A stretch of 64,000 nt of DNA. It comes from Ziziphus jujuba (taxonomy: Eukaryota; Streptophyta; Magnoliopsida; Rosales; Rhamnaceae). The stretch spans positions 18,373,001 through 18,437,000 of the forward strand of contig NC_083385.1 in the NCBI RefSeq assembly GCF_031755915.1. Direction: 5' to 3'. The notes beneath the pieces were generated by a model. The model did no database searches, was not told the origin of the DNA, and saw only the letters and a list, made by a program, of their open reading frames with translations. The translations under genes and the position numbers were made by a program. Shown here piece by piece: positions 11,596-22,585 of this stretch (position 1 is its first letter; each line of letters opens with the position of its first letter).

Positions 11596-14349
11596 AGATC
11601 AACAACATCATCATCATCTTCATCCTCATATTCATTTCGTTGAGAATAACTACCACCAAATGTTTCTACACGAGGACTAAATCGTCTAGTTGAAGGCCTT
11701 GTCACTACTTCAAACGAATAATTTCCTTCACTATCACTGCTCATAACTTCTTCAGCAATAACATTCTAAACATTTATCCCTAATTGTGAAGCATGCATTG
11801 CGACTCGAGGATCTGGATTGCCTTCCTCATCATCTAAGTGTGAATTCTTAACCCATTGGATAATAGGATTATCTTCATCTTCACCAGGGTCAACTCTAAT
11901 TTCAAGAAGATCCAAATAATCAGAATCTAATTGCGGTTGATTTGTTAATTCCATATCACGTATCCGCAATTTCATATTATAGTAGCAAAAAACCAATTTC
12001 TGAAGTTTTTCATATGCGAGTCTATTTCGTTGTTTTGTGTGTATTAAAGCGAAGGTGCTCCAATTACGCTCGCATGCGGATGATGATACAGTTTGTGACA
12101 AAATACGCATTGCCAATTTTCTGAGTGTTGGGGTGCTATTACCATACATTGTCCACCATTCAGCTGTATATTTCAACATTATAAATCAAAATATATTAAA
12201 TTTTAAAAAAAATTAATTATTAATAAAATTTTTGATATTAAGCACATTTTTTTATAACAAGTAATTGAAATGCACATACCAGGTATCATTTCTGCCCGGG
12301 CGGCAATTGCTGCACGATCACCAAACCCTTTTCGTGCATCTCTAAAGCATATTATCTATATGTAAAAATGAAAAAAATTATAAAAAATGTTATTAGTATG
12401 TTAGTTAAAAAATAATAATAAACAAAATCTTACTTCATTTCCAAATTGAGATATACGATCCGAATTTGGATGTAATGCTGCAAAGACATCATGAATAGCT
12501 TGTACAAGATCTGAATCAGTACCAATTCCTTCTTTATACTGGAACCGTGGATTCAGAAAGTATGATACAAAATAATAATAAAAATTAAATCTAATATATA
12601 AATTATAAGACAAAATATTAATTAATAATAAGTAATTGACATAAAATTACCAGCCATATGGAAAGGATGAGAAAGTGTATTGTCCCATCGAGCATTTATG
12701 ATGCCCATCACCCACTGAATTCCTCTTTGGTTATTGATTGCATATCTCATTTTTTGAAAACAATCATACAATATTGGCATCGTAGGTATGAACTCAGCAT
12801 CAACAATTCGCAAAATATTATATAATGGCCCATACAAATTAACAACGTGAGTAACAGAATCCCAAAAATGATTATCAAGGATAAGTTTCTCCACTTCTTT
12901 ACCTCCTTTTGTTCGACTCAATTGATGCTCAGCCCATGCATCGCTTGTAAAGACTTGTTTTAGAGAAGCTTTCTTTTTAAGGAGACTATTTAAAGCAATA
13001 TAGTTTGTTGCAAACCTTGTTGCTCCTGGCCGAACGATGTCTCTTTTGCATATATCTCGCATTAAAGAAAGTAACAAATTATGATTATAAATATAATTGG
13101 TTATCATTCTTGCACACTGAATGATCCTTGCAATACTTTCATGCTTTCCAATATTCTCAAATATAAGATCAATACAATGCACAGCACATGGTGTCCAATA
13201 CAAGTTGTACTGTGTCATCAATTTCTTACCAGCCTTTACGAATGCAGAACCGTTATCCGTGACTACCTGCACAACATTGTTCTTGCCCACTTCATTGATA
13301 ACATTCTCCAAAAGTTTGTATATATACTTATAGTTTTTAATTTTATCTGAGGCATCAACTGACTTAAGAAACACTGATGACCCTTTGCAATAGACCATAA
13401 AATTCAATATTGACAGCTTAGTTAGTCCTATCCATCAATCTCACATAATTGTACAACCATATGTCTTCCAGCTTTCTTTAAACTTTTCAATATGCTGTTG
13501 CATCTCTTTATATTCCATGTCTAGATATTTTTCCTTAATTTCATATGGAGATGGAATTTGAACTCTCATACCTGATTGTTGAGCACCAACGATCATGTTT
13601 TTGAAATGGTGCGATTTTGCCTTTGCAGGTGGGACATTATCATAAATAAAGAACTTTGCTACTAGCCTTCCCAATGTGTTTTTCATACCACCTTTTGTCA
13701 ACACATCTTTTATATTTTTTTGTTTTGCACCGGATGACTTATACAATGAAGGTGCAAGTGCAACTGGAGAAAATTGTTGAGATTGTTGTCTACGAATGGG
13801 CTCCCTCACACTTGTTGCACGACGAAATTGAGCACATGGTTGACTACCACCCTCTCGAGAAGATCCTGATCCTTGACCTCTAGGGTTAACAAAGTTCCTT
13901 CGTTGTTCTTCTTCCCATCTATCTTGTTTAGATGCACGGACTGCAGCTTTATATGAGTCTCTTTTATCAGGATGCATATCTGCTGGATATATACATATAT
14001 CATCATTATCATCATCATCATCGTCACCATCATCATAATTACTCCGAGATGGAGCTAAGTTACCCCGTAATTCATTACGAATGTCTTCCTCCATTATCTT
14101 TTTTTTCAATTTTACATGTTCTTTCTTCCTCAAATAATGGTAAATCTCTTTCTTCACTTCTGGAGGTACATTGGGGCACTTCTTGACATTACTTTTTGGA
14201 TCGGAATGTGCTAAATGATACTTTAATCTTGTTATTCCACCACTTAGCATTTTATGGTTACAATATTTACAAATTGTACTATACTTGTTACCTTCAATTG
14301 GAATACAATGTGACCAAGCTGGATCTGCTTTTCCGCTACTACTTTCCAT
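10950..14349 (-). pseudogene. hAT transposase with BED zinc finger, DUF659 and hAT C-terminal dimerisation region; three in-frame stops
   Basis: Reading starts at 14,349 with a BED-type finger (ICKYCNHKM..RLKYHLAH), then an acidic linker (DDGDDDDDDND), the DUF659 region with the second catalytic motif VVTDNGSAFVKAG, a GATRFATNYI motif, and after about 12,640 three small introns. The C-terminal dimerisation part (SSACERNWSTF..KQRNRL) lies near 12,060. It ends in a disordered tail with about 20 consecutive Asp from a GAT run. Three codons are stops in the same frame: TGA at 13,441-13,443 and 13,435-13,437, on either side of the Asp of the usual CDGW motif, and TAG at 11,766-11,768. The rest is open, so inactivation looks recent. 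An alternative reading, two short proteins, is unlikely because the frame continues through each stop. The acceptor before YFLNPRFQY (about 12,564) also lacks a clear AG. Confidence 0.88.
11540..11594 (-). repeat. GAT/ATC trinucleotide run coding poly-Asp
   Basis: On the + strand this is an ATC/GTC repeat. In the transposase frame it gives an unbroken Asp tract, flanked by Gly-rich sequence. Other frames give His or Ile runs, which are shadows. Confidence 0.9.
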
Positions 14350-14369
14350 TTTTCCTTTTAATAATCATA

Positions 14370-15300
14370 CATAATTATTAAGTTAATAATAATATTAAGA
14401 ACAACAATAGGAATAAGAAAAATAATAATAATAATAACAAGTAAAAAAATAATAAAAGTAATAATAATTTCAATAATAATAAGAATAACAATAATAACAA
14501 TATTAATAACAATAATAACAACATTAATACTAATAACGATAATAAATATAATAAGAATAATAATTAGAAAAAAAAATAACAATAATAATAATATTAATAA
14601 TAATAATAAACAACAATAATAACAACGTTAATAATAATATTAATAATAGAAATAATAATAACCACATTAATAAAAATAATAACAACATTAATAATAATCA
14701 TGATAATAATAACAATATTAATAATAATATAAATAATGACAACATGATAGTAATAATAATAACAATAGTAAGAAGAATAATAATAACCATAATAACAATA
14801 ATAACAACATTAATACTAATAACGATAATAAATATAATAAGAATAATAATTAGAAGAAAAATAACAATAATAATAATATTAATAATAATAATAAACAACA
14901 ATCATAACAAGATTAATAATAATATTAATAATAGAAATAATAATGACTACATTAATAAAAATAATAACATCAACAATAATAACAATATTAATAACAATCA
15001 TGATAATAATAACAATAATAACAATATTAAAAATAATATAAATAATAACAATAATATAAATAATGACAACATGATAATAATAATAATAACAATAATAAGA
15101 AGAAAAATAATAACCATAATAACAATATTAATAATAATAATAACAAAATTAATACTAATAACGATAATAAATATAATAACAATAATAAATTAGAAAAAAA
15201 ATAACAATAATAATAATATTAATTATAATAATAATAACAATATTAATAATAATATAAATAACAAGAATATTAATAAGAATAATAACAATAATAATTAGAA
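14370..15300. repeat. ~930-bp AAT/AAC/AAG-rich low-complexity tract inside the hAT element
   Basis: This is almost pure A/T/C trinucleotide DNA built from AATAATAAC, AACATTAAT and ATAATAACGATAAT. Longer units recur (AACATTAATACTAATAACGATAATAAATATAATAAGAATAA at about 14,518, 14,803 and 15,147), so it grew by duplication of about 285-345-bp blocks as well as by triplet slippage. It lies just upstream of the transposase start. Open frames of Asn/Ile across it are not genes. Confidence 0.9.
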
Positions 15301-15981
15301 ATTGTTAAATAATAAACACAATTTTAACAATATTTATTATTGAAATGCTTACTTTTGAGGATCTAGAAATTGTGAATTGATAATTTTTTTCTAACGTGGA
15401 TCTTCCAAAAGTTCTTCCTTTTATGAATATAAATGTTGAATAAAGAAAGAAAAGAAGATTAAAAACTAAACTTCGCATGCACTCAATTTCATTTTTCTGA
15501 AGCTTTATGTTTACTCTCTCTATGATTTATGCTGAAAGTGAAACAGACGGATTCAAAACATCAAAATATAACTGAGGTGCTATATACCCATATTTATAGT
15601 ACATTCATTTCCTTACCTCTTCAAGATTATAATTGTCTCGTGAATGTACTTTAAAAAAAAAACAAAAACGACAGCACCACAAAAACCTTTATTTTATTAT
15701 TTCTTTCCGCAATTCTCTCGTTGTATTATTTGTTTCTGGAATTGTTTGATGATTTTCATTTCGTCACTTTTACTTTTTCAGTCAGAGGCTCAAAGCATGT
15801 GAACTCACAGTAAATTTATTATTTTTTTCATTTCAAATTTTTTTCCTATACTTTCGGTATCATACTTGATTAATATTTTGAAAAAAAAAAAAATCAAACA
15901 ATCAATCATTTCGGCTTTCTTCAATTTCGGCTCTCACCCTCTCAATCAATTTTTTTTTTTTAAGCCAATAACAACCAAAAA

Positions 15982-16015
<34 letters not shown>

Positions 16016-16440
16016 CAATTTCCCAATTTCGGCCTCTCTCTTCTCTTCTCTTCTCTTGTCTTCTCGTCTCTTCTCTCTGTGAAACCCCCATCTCTTCCCC
16101 CCCTCCGGCCGGCCCTCTCTTTCCCCTCTTCTCTCTTCTCGGCCAGCCATCTCTTCAAGCTTCTTCTCCCGGCCGACCAAACACACAGCAAACACACACA
16201 CCCGAGACTCATAACCAGGAATTAAAAAAAAAAAAAAAATTTCTTTGCCTTGCTAGCAAATTGACAGATCGTTAATGGTATTCAAGAAGGAAAGATCATA
16301 AACAAAAAGAGAAAAAATTAGCTAAACGGTGGTGGAATTGAAGAAACCGACTACGTGCGTCAGTGCGTGAACGGACTGGAGCCTGGGTATTCCTCTTTCT
16401 CGCTGGGTCGCTGCTCTGCTCTTCTAAGTTCTAAATTTTT
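15301..16440. other. hAT 5' region with poly-A and CT-rich stretches
   Basis: There is no coding exon. A 40-base A-rich run is near 15,983-16,013, followed by CT-rich DNA with CCGGCC words (16,030-16,180). It may hold the transposase promoter or leader, which would be read from right to left. This role is inferred from position only. Confidence 0.5.
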
Positions 16441-16960
16441 AGTTTTCTTTATTTTGTCTGTATTTTTCTTCTACTGGGAAAATTGGATTGATTATTTCAA
16501 TTTCTGTTTGCTGCATCAATTTCCCCTCATTCCCCCCCAACTGAATGATCCCCTCATTCCCAATCATTATTTTCTTTATTTTTTCTGTATCTTTCTTCTG
16601 CTGGGAAAATTGGATTGATTATTTCAATTTCTGTTTGCTGCATCAATTTCCCCTCATTCCCCCCCAACCGAATGATCCCCTCATTCCCAATCATTATTTT
16701 CTTTATTTTTTCTGTATTTTTCTTCTGCTGGGAAAATTGGATTGATTCTTTCATTTCTGTTTGCTGCATCAATTTCCCCTCATTTCCCCCGAACCGAATT
16801 ATCCCCTCATTCCCAATCATTATTTCTTTATTTTTTCTGTATTTTTCTTTTGCTGTTTGGTTAATTGGATTGATTCTTTGTTTGCTGCATCAATTTCACT
16901 TTATTCCCCCCCCCCAAACCGAATGAATTTTTCATTCCCAATCATTATTCTCATCTCATT
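16440..16960. repeat. ~127-bp tandem repeat, about four copies
   Basis: The mark CTGGGAAAATTGGATTGATT recurs at 16,474, 16,601 and 16,728 (spacing 127 and 127), with a diverged fourth copy from about 16,852. Each unit also has TGCTGCATCAATTTCC, CCTCATTCCC and CCCAATCATTATTT. It lies inside the hAT element, left of the solo LTR. Confidence 0.9.
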
Positions 16961-17160
16961 TCATATGTAAATATAATTATCTTCGATTAGTAAAATTGTA
17001 AAGGTATGAACTAGTCGGCCGATATATCCAGAAATTTCCACATTTTCCCGTTGACAATCGGCCCGATCTTTCCACCTTATCCACCCAAAATCCGACATCT
17101 TCACCGACAATGGACGATTCTGTCGACTTCCATTGATTCCGGCGACAGATCGACGACACG

Positions 17161-20149
17161 TGTCAGGACCCGTCCAGAATTCCTTCCCCGGAACCCTAGA
17201 CAGCCCTGATCCCAGGGAAACCCTACCGAACCTTCCAACGGAAAATCCGGCAGAGCCTCCCCTAAGGGATTTACTTACCACAAAATTCCCTGCACTGAAA
17301 ACACACTTCTAAAATTATCCCCTTATTCCTCCCACAGTACTACAAATCGATTCCACAAATTGCAGCACTTAAAAAAAAAAAAAAATAATAATAATAATAA
17401 ATAAATACAGTAATCCAGTGCAAAATAAATACAACAAGAGTGAAAGAAATATTACAACTGCAATAAAAGAATAACAGGGTACTGCCGAACTAAAACAGCG
17501 AGGAAGATCAAGTCCGCTCCGAGTGAACACCGACAACCTGGTACCTAGAGGAACGGAATTTAAGAGTGTGAGATGCTAATCATCTCAGTGAGCGACCCTA
17601 CTACTATACCACAGTAATAAGTATAAATAATAATTATTTGGAAATAATATTTTCTCTCAAAACCCTTACAATTCTCTCAGTTGGAAAGGTTCCCCTTTTA
17701 AAACAATTTCACAAAACCCTTTATCCATATTCCCCGAAAACCAAGACTTAAATACCAGAAGCGGTAACAATTATATTTTTAATTCCAATTCAGTTTCCAA
17801 ACATTTTATTTTTAAAACACAGTTCTGAAAATCATTTGATGCACCCACTATATACCAGTGGCGCCAACAGTACCCAGCGTCCCAAGGTACCGCCAGACAG
17901 GAGGTTATAGAAAGAAACCGGCATACGGTCGCGTGGCGTCCCACAGCGCCGCTGCTAACCTGGTGTCCCGGCCAAAGGGGGGTGGCCACCCTCTCCGATG
18001 GCATCCACAGGACACCCTCATAATATCACCTGCGCGCTACTCACACCCACCTGCGCGCTAATCATATCCGTGTGCACAATATCCATATCACATATACCAT
18101 ATCATATAATCAGAACACCAGTACGTGCACGGTGCATCTAAAAATCATAAAATCCATAAATTTAAATCATAAAACAAATTTCACATTTTTCATAAGCATA
18201 GCGGGCATAATCCATCCGCTTGAACCGGGAAATTCTCCACAATTTCCTTATAATCCATACCGTAAATTCCATGATTTTCAAATCCACCAACTCCAAATCC
18301 ATCAATTCAAATATCCACATTTTTTCCAAGCATAAATAATTTCTCGAAATATCATAATCAAATCCCATAATATTTTATGGGCATATTTCATAAAAATTGA
18401 AATCACCAACATAACCAAATATTTTCCTTGAAATATTTGAAAATCAAATCGTGCCCAATTTACCATTAAAACCACACCAATTTCAAAATCCTCAAAACCA
18501 TAAAATAATTCCACACGGCATAAATTTGTAGAATTCGCATTTTCTTAAATCCAATAAATTCATAAATAATTCTACAATAAATCCAATAAATATTTGGCAC
18601 ATAGAAATTAAATTCCAAATATTTAATTCACACATAATATATTCATCAATTAAATTCCCCAAAATTAATTTGAAGGTGGGTCACTCACCTGGAGCACGCA
18701 ATTAACCCATGATCCACTACGGGATCAATTCTACGACTCACCGGTGCTCCTAGAACAAAATTCACAGACAGTCAAATAAATTAATATTTTATTCGGGTAA
18801 ATAATACCCGGTACCCGGGGGGTCAAAACACAAACGATAACTAAAATTTACGAATTATATACCGAATCGAAGCTCGAGTGATGCTAATCACAGATCCGGT
18901 CTTAATTTCCGATGATCGTACCCGACGGGGTCGGAATTTTATCGGGAAGCTTTTCGGGTTTCGGCTCTGCAATTCTCCCAAACCGTCGCGAATTGGTGGA
19001 AACGGAAGTCGGATTTGGGTTCAGGAGGTCGAACACTGCGGACTGGAGCTGGCCAGAATTTTCGGGTACTCGCCGGAACAGTAATTTCCGGCGGGCCGCC
19101 ACGTCACCGGCAACCGTCGCCGGAACAGTAATTTCCGACGGTGGCCGTTTGCTGTGAAATTTTGCAGATTTGTAGATCGTGAGGAGAGCAATCCAACGGG
19201 ACCGACGGTGAGCAAAACGGAGGTCGGACGGCGGAGAAATCACCGTTTGAAGATTTTCGACCCCTCGCCGGAAAACGCTCCGATCCCGGCGCGTCTGTGG
19301 TCCGATGGCCGTGATTTTTGGTGGGTAGGCCGGACTTGAGGAGAGGATGCTGGGTGTATGGCGCGTGTACTGTATATCGGCCGGAATAGTGCCGATTCGC
19401 GGTGGCCGGCGGTGGAGGGGAAAAATCGCCGCCAAACTTCGGACGTCCGATCCGGGCGCGTCCGGCGGCCGTTCGCCGTGAAATTTGGAGGTTTTGCCGG
19501 AAATGAGGTGGGCAAGCTTTCTGTCCGGCGCGTGTACAGTAACTCGGCCGGAACAGTGGCAAAATCCGGTGGCCGGCGGTGGCTCTCTCTCTCTTTCTCT
19601 CTCCTCTCTCTCTTTCTCTCTCTTCTCTCTCTTTCTCTCTCTTCCCCGAGAGTTTTTCAAAATTAAAACCCTGCATGATACTGTTCATGCCACGTGGACC
19701 AATCAGAAGCTGACACGTGGCATTTCACTGTTCAACGACCCAAAAACATTAAAATAATACGGTATCCGGTAAACTTCAAACGTCCATAACTTTTTAGCCG
19801 GATGTCCGTTTTGAGCGTGCCGCTAGTTTGTGAACTCGTATCGACGAGCACTTCACAACCATGCATGAGTCAAAGCTCAATTCCCCATAAACAAAAAGTC
19901 AACTCCGGCACCCCTTGGACAGTTTGGACCGCAACTTGTTTCGTCCATAACTTCCAAACCGTAGCTCCATTTTCGACGTGCTACCAGTCTACGAACTCGT
20001 GGCATCGTGCACTTCGCCACGGTACCCTAGTCAACTCAAAATTCTCACCGAGTCAAAAAGTCAACGTTTGACCCCCTTCGGTCAACGGTCAACGGTCAAC
20101 CTCGGTCAACGTGCACGGATTCCGGTGCGATTTGGGACGGGGTGTTACA
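17161..20149 (-). mobile_element. Solo LTR, 2,989 bp, probably Ty3/Gypsy type
   Basis: The ends are TGTCAGGACC and GGTGTTACA (TGT..ACA), with an exact 5-bp target duplication ACACG at 17156-17160 and 20150-20154. Read on the minus strand it starts TGTAACACCCCGTCCC, the common start of many plant Ty3/Gypsy LTRs, and ends GGTCCTGACA. There is no gag, pol, primer-binding site or second LTR, so it is the product of LTR-LTR recombination. It is GC-richer than its surroundings (about 18,900-20,100), which makes long chance open frames on both strands. A lineage (for example Tekay/Del, with long LTRs) is only a guess. Confidence 0.92.
19690..19721. promoter_or_regulatory. Two G-boxes around a CCAAT box inside the solo LTR
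   Basis: CCACGTGG (19690-19697), CCAAT (19699-19703) and ACACGTGGC (19713-19721) lie within 32 bp. CT microsatellite DNA lies next to them at about 19,570-19,645. This could be the LTR promoter or enhancer; activity is inferred. Confidence 0.45.
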
Positions 20150-20261
20150 ACACGCGTGCAAGAAACTTCTTCCCCCCCCCCCCCCCTGTCGGTGTCGGAC
20201 AGAGTCGACAACGAAAATTGTTGTCGACATTTCCACTGTCTCGCCGATTTTTACTTCCCTG

Positions 20262-22585
20262 GTTGTGAACTTCTGAACATTGTCCTTTTCTTTAGCTGTA
20301 TACTTCTGAACATGCAATTCCACATGGGTACATTTTTTTATGTTCAATCGTAAACTTTTTGTACATTAAAAAATTTATTTGTATACTTCTGAACATGTTG
20401 AAATTGTTTGATTGTAAATGTTCAAACGAAATTTAAATATAGTTGGGATATTTTGGTAATTTAACAGCCCCCAAATGGACCGATTCATGTTTTCAAATGG
20501 GCCTTTTCGCCCTGTGCCAAAATCACTAATTAAAAAATATTACTATATTTTATTTTGAGCGGTTCTTTTTACAATTTCAAAATGACTTTTTACAGTTTCA
20601 TTATTTATACACTACTACTTAAATGTTTAAAAAATATAAAATTATTTAATACAATATTATTTATTTTTAAAATATCCCTAATTTATACCATTTCAAAATT
20701 ATATATCTTTTATAAATAAAAATTATTTTTCACAATTCTAAAATAATTATATACAGTCCCTTTAAAATTAATTTCATTAAAATATTTTTTTTTTCTTCTT
20801 TCTCGTTTGAATTAGATTTGATTTTCATTTTTGAACATCTTCAAAATTATAACTTATTATTTTGGAGTATTCAGTCATAAATTTGTAGATGTTCGGTTGT
20901 GAACTTCTGAATGTTATCATTTTATTTAGTTGTATACTTCCGAACATGCAATTCATATGGGTACATTTTTAGATATTCGGTTTTAAACTTTTGTACAGCT
21001 TTAAATATTTGTTTGTATACCTTTGAACATCTTCAAAATTATAACTTATTATTTTGAAGTGTTTGATCATAAACTTATGTACTCATTTCAGATGTTCGGT
21101 TGTGACCTTCTGAACATTATCCTTTTGTTTAACTGTATACTTCTGAACATGCAATTCCACATAGATACATTTTTCGATATCAATCGTAAACTTTTTGTAC
21201 ATTAAAAAATTTGTTTGTATACTTTTGAACATGTTGAAATTATTTGATTGTAAATGTTCAAACGAAATTTAAAGATATTAAATGTTATAATTTTATTTAG
21301 AAATAAAAATGCAAAACTATAATGAACCTGGTTTATATCAATAACCAAAAATAAAAGTACAAAAAGATTATTTTGAGGTTGCATTTAGTGTCATAATCAC
21401 AAACTAATTTGTTCAAAACTATAAACTGTCCAAATTTATTATCTCATGAGTAGCTACATCATCTAAAATTAAGTCCTTGAAAGCTTTTATTTGGAGAGCA
21501 TATGGTATTTCCCATCCTTGGGTACATATTTGACGATGTTTAAACCATTTATCAACAACTGGTCGCATTGGATATTCTGGTACCATGAACAACTATAACA
21601 ACAACAAAGGTAACAAAAATATTGTCTACATAAATATTAATATAATCTAACACTTCCATTATATATATTTTTTCGTCTTGTATATTTTTTGCATTCAATT
21701 AGATATAAACCATCAATCATTAAAAAAAAAATTGGCATGTTTCATAGCGTAAGGTATTTAATATCTGTCTATACATATATATATAATACTCAACTGATAA
21801 AAGCTGAACATTTTGATAATGTTCGGATAGACGCTTCTGAACAATTAAACAATGTTTAGTTTTAAATTTCCAAATAAAAGATGAATTTTGACATATTAGA
21901 ATCAAATATAAGCTGACCTTGTCATCGGTACATGATAGAAAAAATAATCCAAACTAAAGCAATCATCACAAAATGAAAAAAAGAAAAAAGAAGAAAAAGC
22001 TAAATATATCTTACTGTTTCATATTTTTGGACTTCCAAAATTTGTGAATAATTATTGTATCTGCAAACCTAATTTTTAATGGAGAATAAATTAGATGGAT
22101 ATATGTAACGTATTATTTGAAAAGAAAAATAGAACTGTATAAAGAAATTATTTAAATAAATTTAGCTAATAAATGTCTTTAATAGTAATTTTAAATAGGA
22201 ATACAAATATAAATCAATAATAAGACTATATACATTTTAAACGGTAATGCAACTAGAAATTCTCTTTATTTTTCAAACACTACAAGAAGTAATTTTATCC
22301 CCTTTGCAAATTGCAACGCTTTTAAGGTACCTCATGTAGAAACATAAACACAACCTTAATACAAAATGCTTTCCAAATATCAATAATTTTTTACACAGAT
22401 CATACAAACACATAACCATTTTGCACTCCTACTACTACTACTACTACATAGAGTGATTAAGCTTCAAAAAATCCACTACTGACATGGGTACCAACAAAAG
22501 AATCAAATATAGACCAGGCAAAAATATATTGAGGCTAATATTGCTCTATTAAATGTAAAAATAGTCATGGCATTGTTTCATGGTC
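20262..22585. other. Duplicated spacer between hAT element and intact MADS gene
   Basis: This holds the rest of copy A and all of copy B of the 845-bp repeat, a short coding-like frame at 21,419-21,586, and the 22,277-22,450 stretch shared with 7,614-7,860. The last 130 bases are the presumed 3' UTR of the MADS gene on the minus strand. No gene was recognised. Confidence 0.6.
21419..21586 (-). other. Short coding-like fragment of unknown origin
   Basis: An open frame of 55 codons stands out from AT-rich noise by its balanced amino-acid use: it begins MVPEYPMRPVVDKWFKHRQ, contains a WEIPYALQIKAFKDLILDDV stretch and ends NLDSL. A stop lies two codons upstream of the Met and there is no obvious splice continuation. 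It could be a remnant of a captured gene or transposon protein. I do not recognise the family. Confidence 0.35.

Larger units (their letters stand above)
10611..20261 (-). mobile_element. hAT-superfamily DNA transposon, 9,651 bp, with nested solo LTR
   Basis: An exact 8-bp target duplication GTTGTGAA flanks it at 10603-10610 and 20262-20269, the size expected for hAT. The inverted ends are imperfect: the left begins CAGTGAAGAAAATATCG, the right, read inward, CAGGGAAGTAAAAATCGG, and both then reach TGGAAATGTCGA. Removing the element joins the two halves of copy A of the 845-bp repeat seamlessly. It carries one transposase gene on the minus strand (10,950-14,349), a long AAT/AAC-rich stretch, a 127-bp tandem array and a solo LTR. 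Without the LTR it is about 6.66 kb. The transposase has stops, so it cannot move itself unless helped by another copy. Confidence 0.92.
9944..21285 (+). repeat. ~845-bp tandem duplication, first copy split by the hAT insertion
   Basis: Copy A is 9944-10610 plus 20262-20440; copy B is 20441-21285. Both start AGTTGGGATATTTTGGTAAT, continue GGACCGATTCATGTTTTC and AAAATCACTAATTAAAAAAT, and end GTTCAAACGAAATTTAAA. Inside each copy a shorter unit of about 190-215 bp recurs (TTGTGAACTTCTGAAC, CTGAACATGCAATT, CAAAATTATAACTTA). There are no coding signs. Confidence 0.8.
7857..22455 (+). repeat. Segmental duplication block 2 (interrupted by hAT element)
   Basis: This is the second copy of 4,520-7,860. 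It ends near 22,455, just beyond the stretch that in block 1 closes at 7,860. The extra length is explained by the 9,659-bp hAT insertion (with target duplication), the ~845-bp local tandem duplication, and about 1 kb with no counterpart (about 21,285-22,265). Short related words (AAGGTAATTA at about 4,523, AAGGTGATTC at 7,855, GAGTGATTAAG at about 22,450) lie at the start, junction and end. They are candidate crossover points. Confidence 0.7.

Noticed and set aside
11432..11693. His-rich and Ile-rich frames on the + strand
   Set aside because: These are shadows of the GAT run that codes poly-Asp in the transposase frame.
14744..15193. 149-codon open frame rich in Asn and Ile
   Set aside because: It follows from the AAT/AAC/ATA triplet composition; no domain, no balanced codon use, and it lies in a low-complexity tract.
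18902..19688. Long overlapping open frames (up to 252 codons) on both strands
   Set aside because: They sit in the GC-rich part of the solo LTR, overlap each other in several frames, and show only Arg/Pro/Ser-rich low-complexity sequence.
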